Part shown: piece after piece, positions 33,349 through 46,237 of the stretch
How the letters are laid out: each line of letters begins with the position of its first letter
Position numbering within the stretch: the stretch's first letter is position 1
Origin: Gaertneriomyces semiglobifer
Taxonomy: Eukaryota > Chytridiomycota > Chytridiomycetes > Spizellomycetales > Spizellomycetaceae
Assembly (NCBI GenBank): GCA_025558075.1
Contig: JAHLKF010000022.1
Coordinates: 248,001-312,000 of the forward strand
Reading direction: 5' to 3'
DNA: 64,000 nt
Translations under genes and position numbers: made by a program
Notes under the pieces: model-generated
What the model saw: the letters and a program-made list of their open reading frames with translations, nothing else
What the model was told of the DNA's origin: nothing
Database searches by the model: none

Positions 33349-34460
33349 CTAAATTCCAGCACCACCCGTGACCTCAAGAGTTGCACCTGTAATATAGGCG
33401 GAGAGGGGGGAGCAAAGGAACAGCACGCTGCCGGCGGCCTCTTCTGCGGTGCCTGGGCGACCGAGAGGGATAAGTCTGCCTTTCAGCTTGTCGTCAGGTT
33501 TCTGAGATGCACTACCACTTGGTTTCGCGGTAGGTATGCCCAAAGCAACCTTTTGGCCTGCCACCTCGATTACTTGACCCGATTCTTTTGCGCGAGTCAG
33601 GCGGGTGTCGATCATGCCGAATGCGACGGCGTTTACCCGGACATTGAAGGCACCCCATTCTTTGGCGAGGGTTTTGGTAAAGCCCAACACACCTGCTTTG
33701 CCTGTTGCGTAGTTTGCTTGACCAAGGTTACCATGTAAACCTGATGTACTGGATACCATTACGACGGTTCGTGGCTCGTCAGATTTTACCCGCTGTGGAT
33801 GAATAGGTTACAGCCATCCCAACAACGCTGTTGATTTCATTGCATACCATGTACTTTGCCGCCGCCCGAAGGATTCGGAAGGGGGCAGTATTGTGAACTG
33901 CAAGCATCAGTTCCCATTGTTTATCAGACATCCGGTGCATCATCCCGTCATATGTAAAGCCAGCATTGTTTACGATGTGATTAATTTTGCCAAAAGTACT
34001 AATCACAGAGACATTTGCAAGTTAGACGATGATAACTAACTTAAACTTTGTACGCTTTGATACCGAGGCTTACCTGACAGTTTGCTCTATAAGTTTTGCT
34101 GGGTATTCTGGATCCGTCACATCACCGGATATGGCTATGGCCGAACCGCCGGCCGCTTTGATGTCATCTACGACAGACTGAGCTTTGGCTGCATCAAGGT
34201 CAGTGACCACAACGGAGGCTCCTTCCTTGGCAAATAGTTTGGCAGCGGCTTCTCCTATGCCTTGTCTGGTGTCGCAGTACCGCATGAGGTTAGCTTCCGT
34301 TTATCTTGAGTGGAAGCGGATAACAAGTAGATGCCACTTACCCTGCGCCAGTAATGATTGCGACCTGATTCGCGAGGAGACCAGAAGGGTAAACATTTGA
34401 ACTTGACGCGGGCCCGATATGCCGTGCGATATTCTCAATGCGGTTGACCGCCGACGACAT
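33349..34460 (-). CDS. 3-oxoacyl-[acyl-carrier-protein] reductase-like SDR
   Basis: 301 aa from exons 34460-34342, 34265-34074, 33998-33848 and 33792-33349. Classical short-chain dehydrogenase: VAIITGAGQGIGEAA (Rossmann TGxxxGxG, about 33-47), INHIVNNAGFTYDG, VVMVSSTSGLHGN (catalytic Ser) and NYATGKAGVLGFTK (YxxxK). FGMIDTRL and a C-terminal GATLEVTGGAGI match FabG-type reductases. An insertion of about 20 residues (PTAKPSGSASQKPDDKLK) sits before the C-terminal helix. An N-terminal extension of about 30 residues (MSSAVNRIENIARHIGP) might direct it to mitochondria, where type II fatty-acid synthesis would use such an enzyme; this is inference. Other SDR substrates remain possible. Confidence 0.85.
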
Positions 34461-34793
34461 TGCTAATTCAATATTGCTTTCTACGAGCTAATCTTCGTGT
34501 GGTAGAACCGTACTCTTAAAGTCTGCGGAAGGATGTCATGTCAATCGTTGAAGCTCTGATGAGCGTCCTGCCGTCGTCGTTCGTTGAATTTTGAACAGAA
34601 ACGCGAACAGAGGACGTCCTCGGCTGCTGGATAAACATTAGCCCGACACCTCCGGAAATGAGCCATTTATGTTCATCCGGAACCGACAACTCCGCCGTCC
34701 TCCGCGGATATGACTGAGGCGTCGGTAAAACAGTGGAGCGTAAATATGCAGTCACGTCACAATCCCTAACTCTAGCATCTAGGGTTGAGCCCT

Positions 34794-34867
34794 CACGTGT
34801 GCAATGGAGTCTGGTCACGTGTTGTAATCAATCAGGTGGCCCAGTCATGGCCCAGGGGATATAAAAG
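34794..34867 (+). promoter_or_regulatory. Core-promoter-like block: two CACGTG sites and a TATAAAAG box
   Basis: CACGTG at 34794-34799 and 34816-34821 (bHLH-type E-box), then TATAAAAG at 34860-34867. About 90 bp downstream is an ATG (34954) with AAG at -3. A possible first exon (MNVKATYEV) ends at a GTAAGT donor. This arrangement looks like a real RNA polymerase II promoter, but the transcript's body is not identified. Confidence 0.45.
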
Positions 34868-35014
34868 CGGGCCAGACCTTCGCCTTCCCTCCCATTTGCC
34901 CACACACCTCTCATTGAAGTGCTGTTACATCCTACAGGGACTTGCAGAGTAAGATGAACGTGAAGGCAACCTATGAAGTGGTAAGTGATGGTTTCGTCCA
35001 CCCGGTGTTTCGCG

Positions 35015-35215
35015 TATCCATTGAAGGGCCTCTACCTGTGAGTTCGTCCCGGATATGGGGAGTACGGTATGGACCTGTGAGTTCGAACAGAGTTCGCGCA
35101 ACACCTCCCATTCCCGCGGCATATCCATTGAAGGGTCTGGACCTGTGAGTTCGTCCCGGAAATGGGGAGTACGGTATGGACCTGTGAGCTCGAACAGAGA
35201 TTGCCGCGGGACCCT
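35015..35215. repeat. 107-bp tandem repeat, two copies, with internal sub-repeat
   Basis: Copy 1 begins at 35015 and copy 2 at 35122, both with tatccattgaaggg; they share a long block around cggggagtacggtatgg with few mismatches. Inside each copy the motif acctgtgag[tc]tcg occurs twice (before tccc and before aaca), so the structure is nested. Copy 2 is truncated near 35215. The repeat lies in what may be an intron or leader downstream of the TATA box at 34860. Confidence 0.8.
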
Positions 35216-35889
35216 GGGGCAGTAATCTTCGTGAGCATTTATACTATCTACTAATCCATGTTCTTGTTTGTTACGTTTTTGTAACTGTAAGGTTTTTAGA
35301 ATATTACAGCTGAGCGTAGGGATGTCATGTGTCAGCAAATGTATATGTATAATGCAATAATACTACATATTCAATTGAATACGGCATGCGCGGTGTTTGC
35401 ACCGGAGCGTTCCCTCGGCAGTCTGACCTGACAGCCACTACATATTAAACGGGCAGAGCCACGTTCCAAAGTCGGTTGCGCCATTCACAGATATGCTGTG
35501 GTTCCACCCCTGCCGCGTTGTGCGCGCGCGCGAAGGCACGCTTTCGGTTACTTGCGTGTATTGTAGGAATATTCTCATCACTGTCATGATGGAGTCAATT
35601 GACTCAAAAATCTGTCCACATCATCGCCGCCACCGGTGTCGCCAACATCCGTGTGCAAGGAATTCCATAATTCCGTAACCATCTCCCTTGCATGTGAATC
35701 GCTGGTGCTTTCACCAACTAAATCTGGAAACGTAAGTTCGAAACAACATAGGACTGTGGATCAGCTAAGGTGGCCCACCTTCATTATCACTGAGGGCGTC
35801 ATGAGAATGGTCGTTCTCCGTTTTAATCTTCGTGCGCTCAGAAACTATTTCGTGTGAGTAAGCAAGAGTGCCGCTGTTTTGTCCGGGGT

Positions 35890-36785
35890 TCAAGTAAGTG
35901 GGATACCTTCAGTGTCACTCGTTCCACCAGTAAGTTCATCATTACTTTCGATCTTGACTCTCTTCTTCTTCTCTTCCGTTCTCTCTTCTCGCCTCCTCTT
36001 CCGTTCCTCCCGACGAATGGCTTCCCTCTCCTTAATCTTCCGGTAATTCAATTTGTACGAGCATTTCGTGCAAAGTCTCAACTTCACCAGAGCGTTCTTC
36101 TTCACCCCATCCTCCACATATCCAAAATTCACCTCCCAGGATCGCAACTCGTCCGTAACCTGGCAGTCAAGGTTCCCACATACAAACTGGCCTTTACCAG
36201 AAATAACCTCCTTCTTCGTACGCCATCGTAGAGCAAGTTGGGACGTCTTATATCTAGATAGGTTCGCAAGACAGTATTCCTTGAAAAGGGCATCGTAATA
36301 CTTGCGTGCCAGCCGGGTTTCCCAAGTGTCCTCCCCATCTACTTGCGGCTCGTCCCTCAAAAACCTGAAGAGCAACGTGTCCGTGCATTCCAGTCAACAT
36401 GGGCCAGATGGATGGGGCCCTGCAGAGACTCACTTGTGGTGCTCTTTAAGTACTTCCAATTCCGACACGCCTGTGGCTCCAGTATCCAGCATATCCTTCT
36501 TGCCATCTTTATAGTAGGCCAAGTACTCTGACATTAACTTTTTGTGTCTCTGTATAGGCGTGATAGGGGACGTCAGATATACATTCAACCATGGCATTGA
36601 TAAAGATGTTAGCTCACTTGATAGGCATCTAGCCCAGACATGGTTTTCCGAAAGACATTAGATGTTTTATTGGCCTCTCCATCGCTCGTCGCCGGCGAGG
36701 ATCGTGGGACTTCATCGCAATTCTTGGGTTGCTTGAAAGCTAACGGGACTGCAAAGTAGGTTGACCCCGGTTGGTGCTCTGACAT
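35890..36785 (-). CDS. FRA10AC1-like nuclear protein
   Basis: 252 aa from exons 36785-36618, 36549-36434 and 36364-35890. The joined sequence DAYQRHKKLMSEYLAYY and LARKYYDALFKEYCLANLSR, LALRWRTKKEVISGKGQFVC, LRSWEVNFGYVEDGVKKNAL and RLCTKCSYKLNYRK matches the FRA10AC1 family end to end, with a Cys4 arrangement (CGN, CQV, CTKC). The C-terminus is a Lys/Arg/Glu-rich coil (EREAIRREERKRRREER). The human protein is nuclear and has been linked to splicing complexes; the exact role is unknown. It is head to head with oligoribonuclease, only 120 bp apart. Confidence 0.92.
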
Positions 36786-36905
36786 CGTTGTCGAAGAATA
36801 AGTAGATAGCAACACCTCGTCTTACGTACTGTTGAGCCTCAAAGTGGTGCGGATGTGCACCAATGATTAAAGTCACGGAAATGTTCAAAGTGCGCGGAAG
36901 TAGAA

Positions 36906-37683
36906 ATGTGGGGTCGAGCACATTCTTTGGCTAGGCTCATCAAACCGCCTCTAGCCCTTGGAAGAAGACTATCAACCACAATGGCAGTTTCTTCGACGCC
37001 CATTAAGGATCCACTTGTGTGGATCGACCTCGAGGTAAAACCCCAGCACTGTTCGCCCATTGCAATCTGGAACGCTGAGATTCGAAGATGTAGATGACCG
37101 GCCTCGACTCCCAGAAGGACAAAATTCTGGAGGTCGCCTGCATCATTACAGATGGCGAACTTAACATTGTCGCCGAAGGCCCTGACATCGTTGTGCACCA
37201 ACCAAGAGAAGTTCTCGACCACATGAACGAATGGTCAGTCATTTCCGCTGCTTGAGCAATGAAGTCAAGGGGGCATTCGCCGGACGCTCTCCTCATAGGT
37301 GCATTGAGCAACACGGCAAGTCCGGGCTTACAGAGGCGTCTCTCAATTCCCCTTATTCCCTGGAGAAAACGCGGGATCTACTGTTGGCGTTCATTAAGTC
37401 GCATGTTCCTACCGCCAATTGTGCCCCTCTAGCCGGGAACACAGTTCATGCTGACAAAGCGTTTCTGGCAGCGTATATGCCTGAAGTGACAGAACATCTT
37501 CATTATCGCATCGTGGATGTTTCTACGGTAAAAGAATTAGCCCGAAGATGGTATCCGCAAGTCTTCGCTTCCGCACCAAAGAAGGGTTGCAGCCACAGAG
37601 CGCTGGACGATATTCGCGAAAGCATTGAGGAGCTCAAATGGTACAAGCAGGAACTTTTCAAGGAGAGGATTAACAAGGATTAA
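36906..37683 (+). CDS. Oligoribonuclease (DEDDh 3'-5' exonuclease), mitochondrial/cytosolic
   Basis: Degrades 2-5-nt RNA to mononucleotides. 217 aa from exons 36906-37034, 37094-37233 and 37299-37683. DEDDh residues are in VWIDLEMTGLD (D-x-E), GNTVHADKAFL and CSHRALDDIRES. The first in-frame ATG at 36906 gives MWGRAHSLARLIKPPLALGR, a basic, acid-free amphipathic leader typical of a mitochondrial presequence. A second ATG (36981) would start MAVSSTPIKD, giving a leaderless form like the bacterial enzyme. Animal and yeast homologues (REXO2, Rex2) act in mitochondria and cytosol. Shares a short divergent promoter with FRA10AC1. Confidence 0.94.
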
Positions 37684-37767
37684 ATACGAAATATGGTGTT
37701 ACGCCACATGTACAAACAACCGGTACCCAATTTACAAATGTCTGCTACCAGAAAGCTCAAACTACGA

Positions 37768-40262
<2,495 letters not shown>

Positions 40263-40837
40263 GGCCGACTGATTTACAAATGGACAACACTCTAGCACGC
40301 TTGAGAACCTGGGGAACACCAATTAGTAGTCACTATAGCCCTCTTGAAACTTTTTACAGCAACGCTCTCAGCGGCTGTAAAAAAGTTACTCGCTGCTGTC
40401 CCTGAGAGTAGTGAATGTAAACTGCCATGAATGAAGGGAACGCGTTACCAACCAGCGCTCTCTGGACACCAACAGCGCCGTCAAACGCATAATACTTTCG
40501 GGCGGGAACAGGACAGCGGAAATTGCAGTTCAGAGCTGCGGAAATGCCATTAGGATGGTATTCAGAAGAACGCTGCGGTGGCATCCCGGAATGAAGCACG
40601 AGAATCATCAACGTCTACTGAGAAGCAGAGCGGAGCAGCCTTCCGCTGCCAGACCGGATTTATTGTCTGCTAGCTGATAGAACCATGAAATGATACGGAT
40701 CACTGGAGTGATTGAGCCAGCATTTTCGTGAGGCTCTCGAAAATGCGTCAATGTTCCAACCGTAACCGGTCACACATTGCCACAACACAATCAAGAACCA
40801 TCGACTACGTGTACACCTCTCTTGAGATCAACTCAAA

Positions 40838-40925
40838 CCAATCTTCAAACGTTGCGCAGAAGAAGAGTTGATCGTTGATGCCCAATCTTCAAACGTTGCG
40901 CAGAAGAAGAGTTGATCGTTGATGC
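40838..40925. repeat. Perfect 44-bp tandem duplication
   Basis: The unit beginning ccaatcttcaaacgttgcgc and ending gttgatcgttgatg(c) occurs at 40838-40881 and again, identically, at 40882-40925. Complete identity suggests a recent event. It lies in the region upstream of the kinesin-13 gene and near the possible retroelement remnant. Confidence 0.9.
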
Positions 40926-41015
40926 CACTAGCGCAACCTTTTTTCCATTTCTGTAAAGCTTTGAGATGCTCAGCGGTAACTATGCCATCCAACCTCACCA
41001 ACTACTAACTGGCAA

Positions 41016-41490
41016 TCAAACCCACACACAGCAGCAGGCGGTGGTACATAAGCATAGTTGTGTGGGAGGTTCTATGCGAGTCTCTCTGGCAAATTTTGCA
41101 CATGTCCGCAAGCACGAAGGGAGCATGCTGGTAGTATGGACAGCCCAGTCCAGGTTACAAGGTCTGCCTACAGCATCTCCAACAAACAAGGCGTACTCTA
41201 CCATCCTTCCAAATGCAGGATCCAACTCACTGTATCGCAGGAGTGGCAGGTTTGCTCGAGTCAGTATCGCATGTGAACAATTTGCAGCGAGATACAAAAG
41301 ATTGAGCGTCGAAGCAATGTTGCAGTCACCGATGTGGTTGAGGACGATGGTTCTGGTGATGACCCGGATGGTGACGACTTCTTTGGTGCAACCATTTCTT
41401 CGGATGGGGGCATCCAGGCTCTCTACGGTGTTCGGGTTTTCTTCCTGCAGCCAAACTTCCGTGTACCAGGTGGATGTTGGCATGTCAAGT
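41016..41490 (-). mobile_element. Possible degenerate Ty1/copia RT-RNase H fragment
   Basis: The minus-strand frame contains STLNLLYLAANCSHAILTRA followed by LPLLRYSELDPAFG and NLDWAVHT. This resembles the copia pattern [ST]-L-x-Y-L-A-x-x-T-R-P-D-I, a helix with L-x-R-Y, and a D-[AT]-D-W-A box, but several key residues (TRPD, DADW) are lost. No LTR, integrase or primer site is visible. It may be chance resemblance. Confidence 0.22.
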
Positions 41491-42134
41491 GCCTTCTCTT
41501 CATAGCACACGAGGTGGTGGTGGAATACACAGAGGTTGAATGGTACATTATAGTTGGATATTAATGGCGGAGACAGGTATTTTGGGGTGATGACGGCGTC
41601 AACCCGCACGGACAGGACAGTGGGAGAGGTTGGTCATGTTGTAATTCGAGAAACTGTTCGAAGGATGGTGTTGGCTCCAAGCTCTCCTGGCTGTTGACAC
41701 TCTCAGGTATACTTTGTCAGTACGGAAGAGGACGCAAATTTCCTAGCGATTTTCCATTCTCGACAACAGCAGTACTTCAAGCATTCACCAAGTGGACCTA
41801 AAGACGAGGGATGGTGAACGCGACCAGGCGGGGTTACGTAATCCAAAGTGCGCGCGAACGTCGAAGCATTTGTTGACGGTGAATTCCAAAATCCTTATAT
41901 AAATGTGGATGCTGAAAGCTATTTTTATGGTTATTTTGTTCGATATTTCAGGCGGTTCCGGAGCCACCTGGAACGACCAGAAATAGAAATCTTCCCGAGT
42001 TTCGCACAAGTCATAACACTCGCCACCACGACCTCAACTCTGTGCACCGACTGATTTCCTGCTCGCAGCTGCACTTTGAAGCAGGAGAAAGCGTTGCATT
42101 GTAGAATTCTCATCGTTACGTCTGAATTGCAAAA

Positions 42135-42516
42135 ATGTCGGCACAACCCCAGTCACCAAAGAAGACCGAACAGGTCCAGCAACAGGTCGATGAAGTTATT
42201 GGCATCATGCACAACAACATCGACAAAGTTATGCAACGCGGTGAAAGACTGGAAAGTCTTCAAAACAAGACGGACGATCTCCAGCAAGGTGCGCTGCAGT
42301 TCAAGCGCGGTGCGACCAAAGTACGGAGACAAATGTACGTGCCGCCCGGTTTTTTGAAATAACTTTGAACTGCGCACGCACTGACGCCGTTCTGTTGCCC
42401 TTTATACCAACAGGTGGTGGAAGGATTTAAAAATGAAGCTAATCATTGCCGCCATCGTCATTGTGCTGCTGATCATTATTATCGTTACGACGGTCAAGGC
42501 CCTCAATAAGAAATAG
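42135..42516 (+). CDS. Synaptobrevin/VAMP R-SNARE (Snc-type)
   Basis: R-SNARE for exocytic and endosomal vesicle fusion. 100 aa from exons 42135-42334 and 42414-42516 (79-nt intron, phase 2). The SNARE coil spans about 10-70 (VQQQVDEVIGIMHNNIDKVM, RGERLESLQNKTDDLQQGAL), with the central layer Arg in QRGERLE. It is followed by FKRGATKVRRQMWWKDLKMK and one C-terminal membrane anchor (LIIAAIVIVLLIIIIV). The short N-terminus without a longin domain places it with Snc1/Snc2 and VAMP2, not Ykt6 or Sec22. Length matches the family. Confidence 0.96.
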
Positions 42517-42944
42517 GCAGTGCTGCTAGGCCATTTATGTGCGATGGTACCTTCTGAGAGACAATGGAATCAGCGCAGGCGTTGTATAGTTTGCCTTTTC
42601 AATTTTAATATACCGTTTAGTAATTTTTTGGAAGTTGCGTGTGGGATGCCCTCCAATGTCGCAAAGGTTCAATTGAGAAAACCTACAGTCATCGCTTCGA
42701 CGGCCTTTTACGAGCGGACCGAGTGCCGAGATTGCAGTGTGATGTTCTTCGACGCACCTCCTGTTTTCAAGGCCCTCTCATTATTGTCATCGCTATGGCC
42801 TCACAGTTGATAATAGCCATTTCAATGACAAGCTCAGAAACTTGGAGTCACTTGCAAGTCAGTTTGTGTAGATCTAAATTGTTCAACTTCTTGAAGAAAT
42901 GAGGAGAACTTGAGGTGGACGGATGGGAAGGGAACCACTACGCA
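42517..42944. other. Intergenic region
   Basis: 428 bp with the VAMP 3' UTR and the M16 protease promoter. Plus-strand open frames at 42520-42902 overlap one another and show no domain. No repeats or structured element seen. Confidence 0.4.
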
Positions 42945-45900
42945 ATGCACCGACCGCTGTTATTTTCCCTTCGAAGTAGTGGAATGCTATGTATGCGCAG
43001 TCTAGCTAACACACAACATGCGCGGCGACTAGCCACAGGGGTCACAACGAGTTTGCCCAAAAAGTTACAGGACATACCCATTCTGACGAAACAGTTGAAG
43101 GACCGTACACTCGCAAAGTTAGTGAGTATTCTGGAGAGATTTTGCCGAAGTGCGTAGTCTCATTTGTCATCATAGACGCTTGCGAATGGCATCCGTGGAG
43201 TTTTGATATCGGATCCGGGAACTCCTACCACTGGGGCCGCACTCTCTGTGGAAGCAGGTAGCTGGCGTGACGGCAAGCATGAGGGCACTGCCCACTTTCT
43301 TGAGCATATGCTCTTTCTCGGAACGAAATCCTATCCCAAAGAATACGATTACGAGAGGTTCATTTACGACTCGAACGGGCAACTCAACGGGTACACTGCC
43401 TCAGACCACTCTCTCTACTACTTCACGTCGTTGACCCCAACAGCATTTGATGGTGCATTGGATCGTTTTTCAAAATTCTTCTATGAGCCACTATTCAACG
43501 AGTCATGTGTTGACCGTGAGATGAACGCCGTGCATCAGGAGTACCTAAAGAACGTGGAACAGGACGGTTGGCGCATCTTGCACGTGCGGAAAGCGCTGTC
43601 GAATCCAGAACACCCTTTTTCCGGATTCAACACTGGTAATCTTGATACCATGAAGTTGATCAATCAGGAGTACTTGAAAGATTGGTTCAAGCAGAACTAC
43701 AGCGCCAACCTGATGTACTTCGCCTTGCTAGGGCGTGACCCAATAGAAGTTTTGGCACAAAAAGCGGAAAAGGCGTTTGGGGGAATCCCCAACAACGAGC
43801 TTGTTACATTGTCCACTGCGGGATGTCCGATATTTCCATCGTCATTACATGGAACCCTTGTGTGGGTGGAGCCTATCAAGAACTTGCGGGAGCTCACGCT
43901 TTCATGGGAGGTTCCTATCGAGTTTGCTGACATGGCGACCAAACCTGCTGCCTTGGCCTCACATGCCATCGGATATGAAGGACGGGGCTCGCTGTTGTCC
44001 TCGCTAAAGAGAGACGAACTGGCGGAAGGCCTGTCTGCGGGAAAGAGCCATCTCGGCGCCGACAATTTACTCTTTGAAATATCCGTTTCTCTGACCGACA
44101 AGGGCCTTAAACAATGGCGCGATGTTGTTCAGCGTATCTTCGAAGCGATTGAATCGTTCAAGGCAGAGGCGTGTCCAAAATATCTATATGATGAAATCAA
44201 TTATATCCGTAAAGTTGGATACCAGTATCAGCAGCGTAACGCGGACCTTGCCACGAGCTATTGCGGAATGCTACGCAAAGAGGGCATGGAAACATTTCCC
44301 GCTCGCTCATACTTCATAGAGCGCTTCGATGCCTCTGGCGTGCGAGCCTTGTTGGACCATTTGGTTCCGCAAAGTTGCATGTACATGATGGTATCTCAGA
44401 AGTCAGAGGCCCCGTTAGAGTTCACAGAGAAATGGATGGGAGCAAAGTATGGCCTTCAACGTCTCGAAGCTGAGCTCCCGAAGTGGGCTGCCACATCGGC
44501 ATCACCCGCAATCAAGTTCCCGGAACCGAATCGTTTTGTTCCTACCAATTTGCCCCTGGAAGAACGCAGCGGGGCTCCTCCGCAGCTATTGGTCGACCAA
44601 GCCGCTGGCAAAATGTACTTCTATCCGGATGAGGAGTTCCTGGTCCCCGAAGCTGCCTATATTTTCAATATCAAAACCCCTGCCATCCGACCTGACAATG
44701 CAACATCGCTGGTTTTGGCGTCCTTGTATAACCGCTTTGTCCATGAGCGGTTGAACGAGCTTTCTTACGACGCCTCTTCTGCCGGTTTGCATTACGACAT
44801 ATGGGTCCACCAAGATACCGGTGTAGCGATGCAGATTGATGGGTATAGCGAGAAATCTCTTCTGCTAATGAAGGAAGTTTTGGAACGGCTTCGGAATCCG
44901 GAATTCACGGAAGGGGAATTTGCCATTTTCAAAGAGAGCCTTGTCAGATCGTACAAAAATGCGGCCAAAAATCCTCCTGTACGCCAGGCTATGGAAAAGG
45001 TCTCCGAGACCATTTATGAACAATACTGCAGTAGCGATATGGTCAGTAGCATTTACCTCAAGTTGCTTAAGCACAAGGCTAACTGTTGCGTTGGCAGCTT
45101 GCGAAAGCGGCGAACGATGTGACACTGGACGACTTGCGTGACTTTTCTCGAACACTCTTCAGTAGTCGTTACATTGAAGCATTTGCTGGGGGGAACCTGA
45201 CGTCTGCGTCCGCCATGGCGGCGTGGGAATTGGTGTTGGCCGATCTTCCCGGGACGGCCTGCGATCCTTCATCTGTGCAGAAGTCCGGGGTGAGGCCGAT
45301 GACGGGTGACAGGCCGGAGTTTCGCACCAAGGACCTCGGAGTGAAGGGAAATGCCTTAGTCTGGGTATGTGAACTAGGCAAAAAGGACGTCTGGAAGCGG
45401 ACTGGTCAGCAATTGTTAGCCAAGTTAAGCAAGGAGCCTTTTTATACTGAGGTTGGTTCGTTTTCACCAGTACACCAGTATGCCGCGGATGGGCTAACCA
45501 TTCGTTTATTGTTTTCACGCAGCTTCGCACCAAACAACAGGTGAATACTACTGCTTCTCTGTTTTTCTGTCGACGTGTTGTTGACTTTTCACGTCCAATA
45601 GACGGGATACATCGTGAGTTCCGGGCTTTTTGAGGCCAACAAGCAGTTGTACCTGCAAGCGGCTGTGCAATCAAGTACTCATGATCCGCGCGACTTGCTG
45701 GCACGAATTGAGCTATTCCAAGAAGCGTTTCTGAGAGACTTGGTAGAGAGCGCCGACATTGAGTCGCGTTTTGGTATGTGCCTGAATAAGTCATCGTACC
45801 GCTAAGGAGAGTTGCTGAGTCGTATATTTCGCAGATTCCGTGAAGCATTCCCTTTTGGAGCGATTGCGGCAGCCCTATGATACCTTGGCTTCGAAGCTTC

Positions 45901-46115
45901 GTTTCTTTAATTATCTGGCTTATGAAGAGAATGCAAACTTCCTAGCAATTTCCGAAAGAATAGCAGCGCTTGAAAGGTTCACCTTAGACGACTTACGCAA
46001 GTTCGCCAAGGAAACGGTGGGCCGAACAAATAGACGTAGACTGGCCGTGCTAGCATACGGGAATGATGACGAGAGCAAGGAATTCTGTTACCGCTTGATG
46101 AACTCGAAGCTGTGA
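42945..46115 (+). CDS. M16 family zinc metalloprotease (insulysin/pitrilysin type)
   Basis: 955 aa from exons 42945-43121, 43176-45041, 45098-45451, an 18-nt exon 45523-45540, 45602-45773 and 45835-46115. The inverted zinc motif HFLEH sits at about 99-103 (GTAHFLEHMLFLGTKSYPKE), followed by NGYTASDHSLYYF and VDREMNAVHQEYLKN with the third ligand region. Middle and C-terminal M16 domains include PEDNA-like spacing, YTELRTKQQTGYIVSSG, whose central residues come from the 18-nt exon, and a final FAKETVGRTNRRRLAVLAYG. The basic N-terminus (MHRPLLFSLRSSGMLCMRSL) could be a mitochondrial or secretory signal. The family (IDE, Ste23) degrades small peptides inside a closed chamber. Length is close to the family's 960-1000. 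Confidence 0.92.
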
Positions 46116-46237
46116 GGAGAAACAGGTGCAACACGCAACCACCGGTATATGTAGATTGTGACTGCAATTACCAAAAAGAAGAAAATACCAAAAACAAACA
46201 TATCAAGTTCGCTAGAGGCGAACTACTGCCTCTTCGA

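Larger units (their letters stand above)
34461..35889. other. Intergenic region with promoter-like elements and a nested tandem repeat
   Basis: 1.43 kb with no confirmed gene. The left part is the SDR promoter. Two CACGTG sites (34794-34799 and 34816-34821) and a TATAAAAG (34860-34867) precede an ATG at 34954 whose frame soon meets a splice-donor-like gtggtaagtg at 34978-34987. No matching downstream exon was found. The 107-bp tandem repeat follows at 35015-35215. From 35220 to 35889 I see nothing that supports a gene. Confidence 0.4.
40263..42134. other. Gene-poor region between kinesin-13 and VAMP
   Basis: 1.87 kb. The left part is the kinesin promoter. It contains the 44-bp duplication (40838-40925) and, on the minus strand at 41016-41609, a 197-codon frame that weakly recalls a retroelement. 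A plus-strand 179-codon ORF (40966-41505) overlaps it and shows no family. From 41610 to 42134 only the VAMP promoter and leader are expected. Confidence 0.35.

Noticed and set aside
35015..35215. CRISPR-like array
   Set aside because: Only two long direct repeats with no spacers, in a eukaryotic genome.
34925..35338. 137-codon minus-strand frame containing repeated VHTVLPISGTNSQV
   Set aside because: It is simply the translation of the 107-bp DNA repeat, starts at TTG and lacks other support.
40966..41505. 179-aa plus-strand ORF
   Set aside because: No domain, biased Ser/Arg composition, and the opposite strand is equally open; not enough to call a gene.
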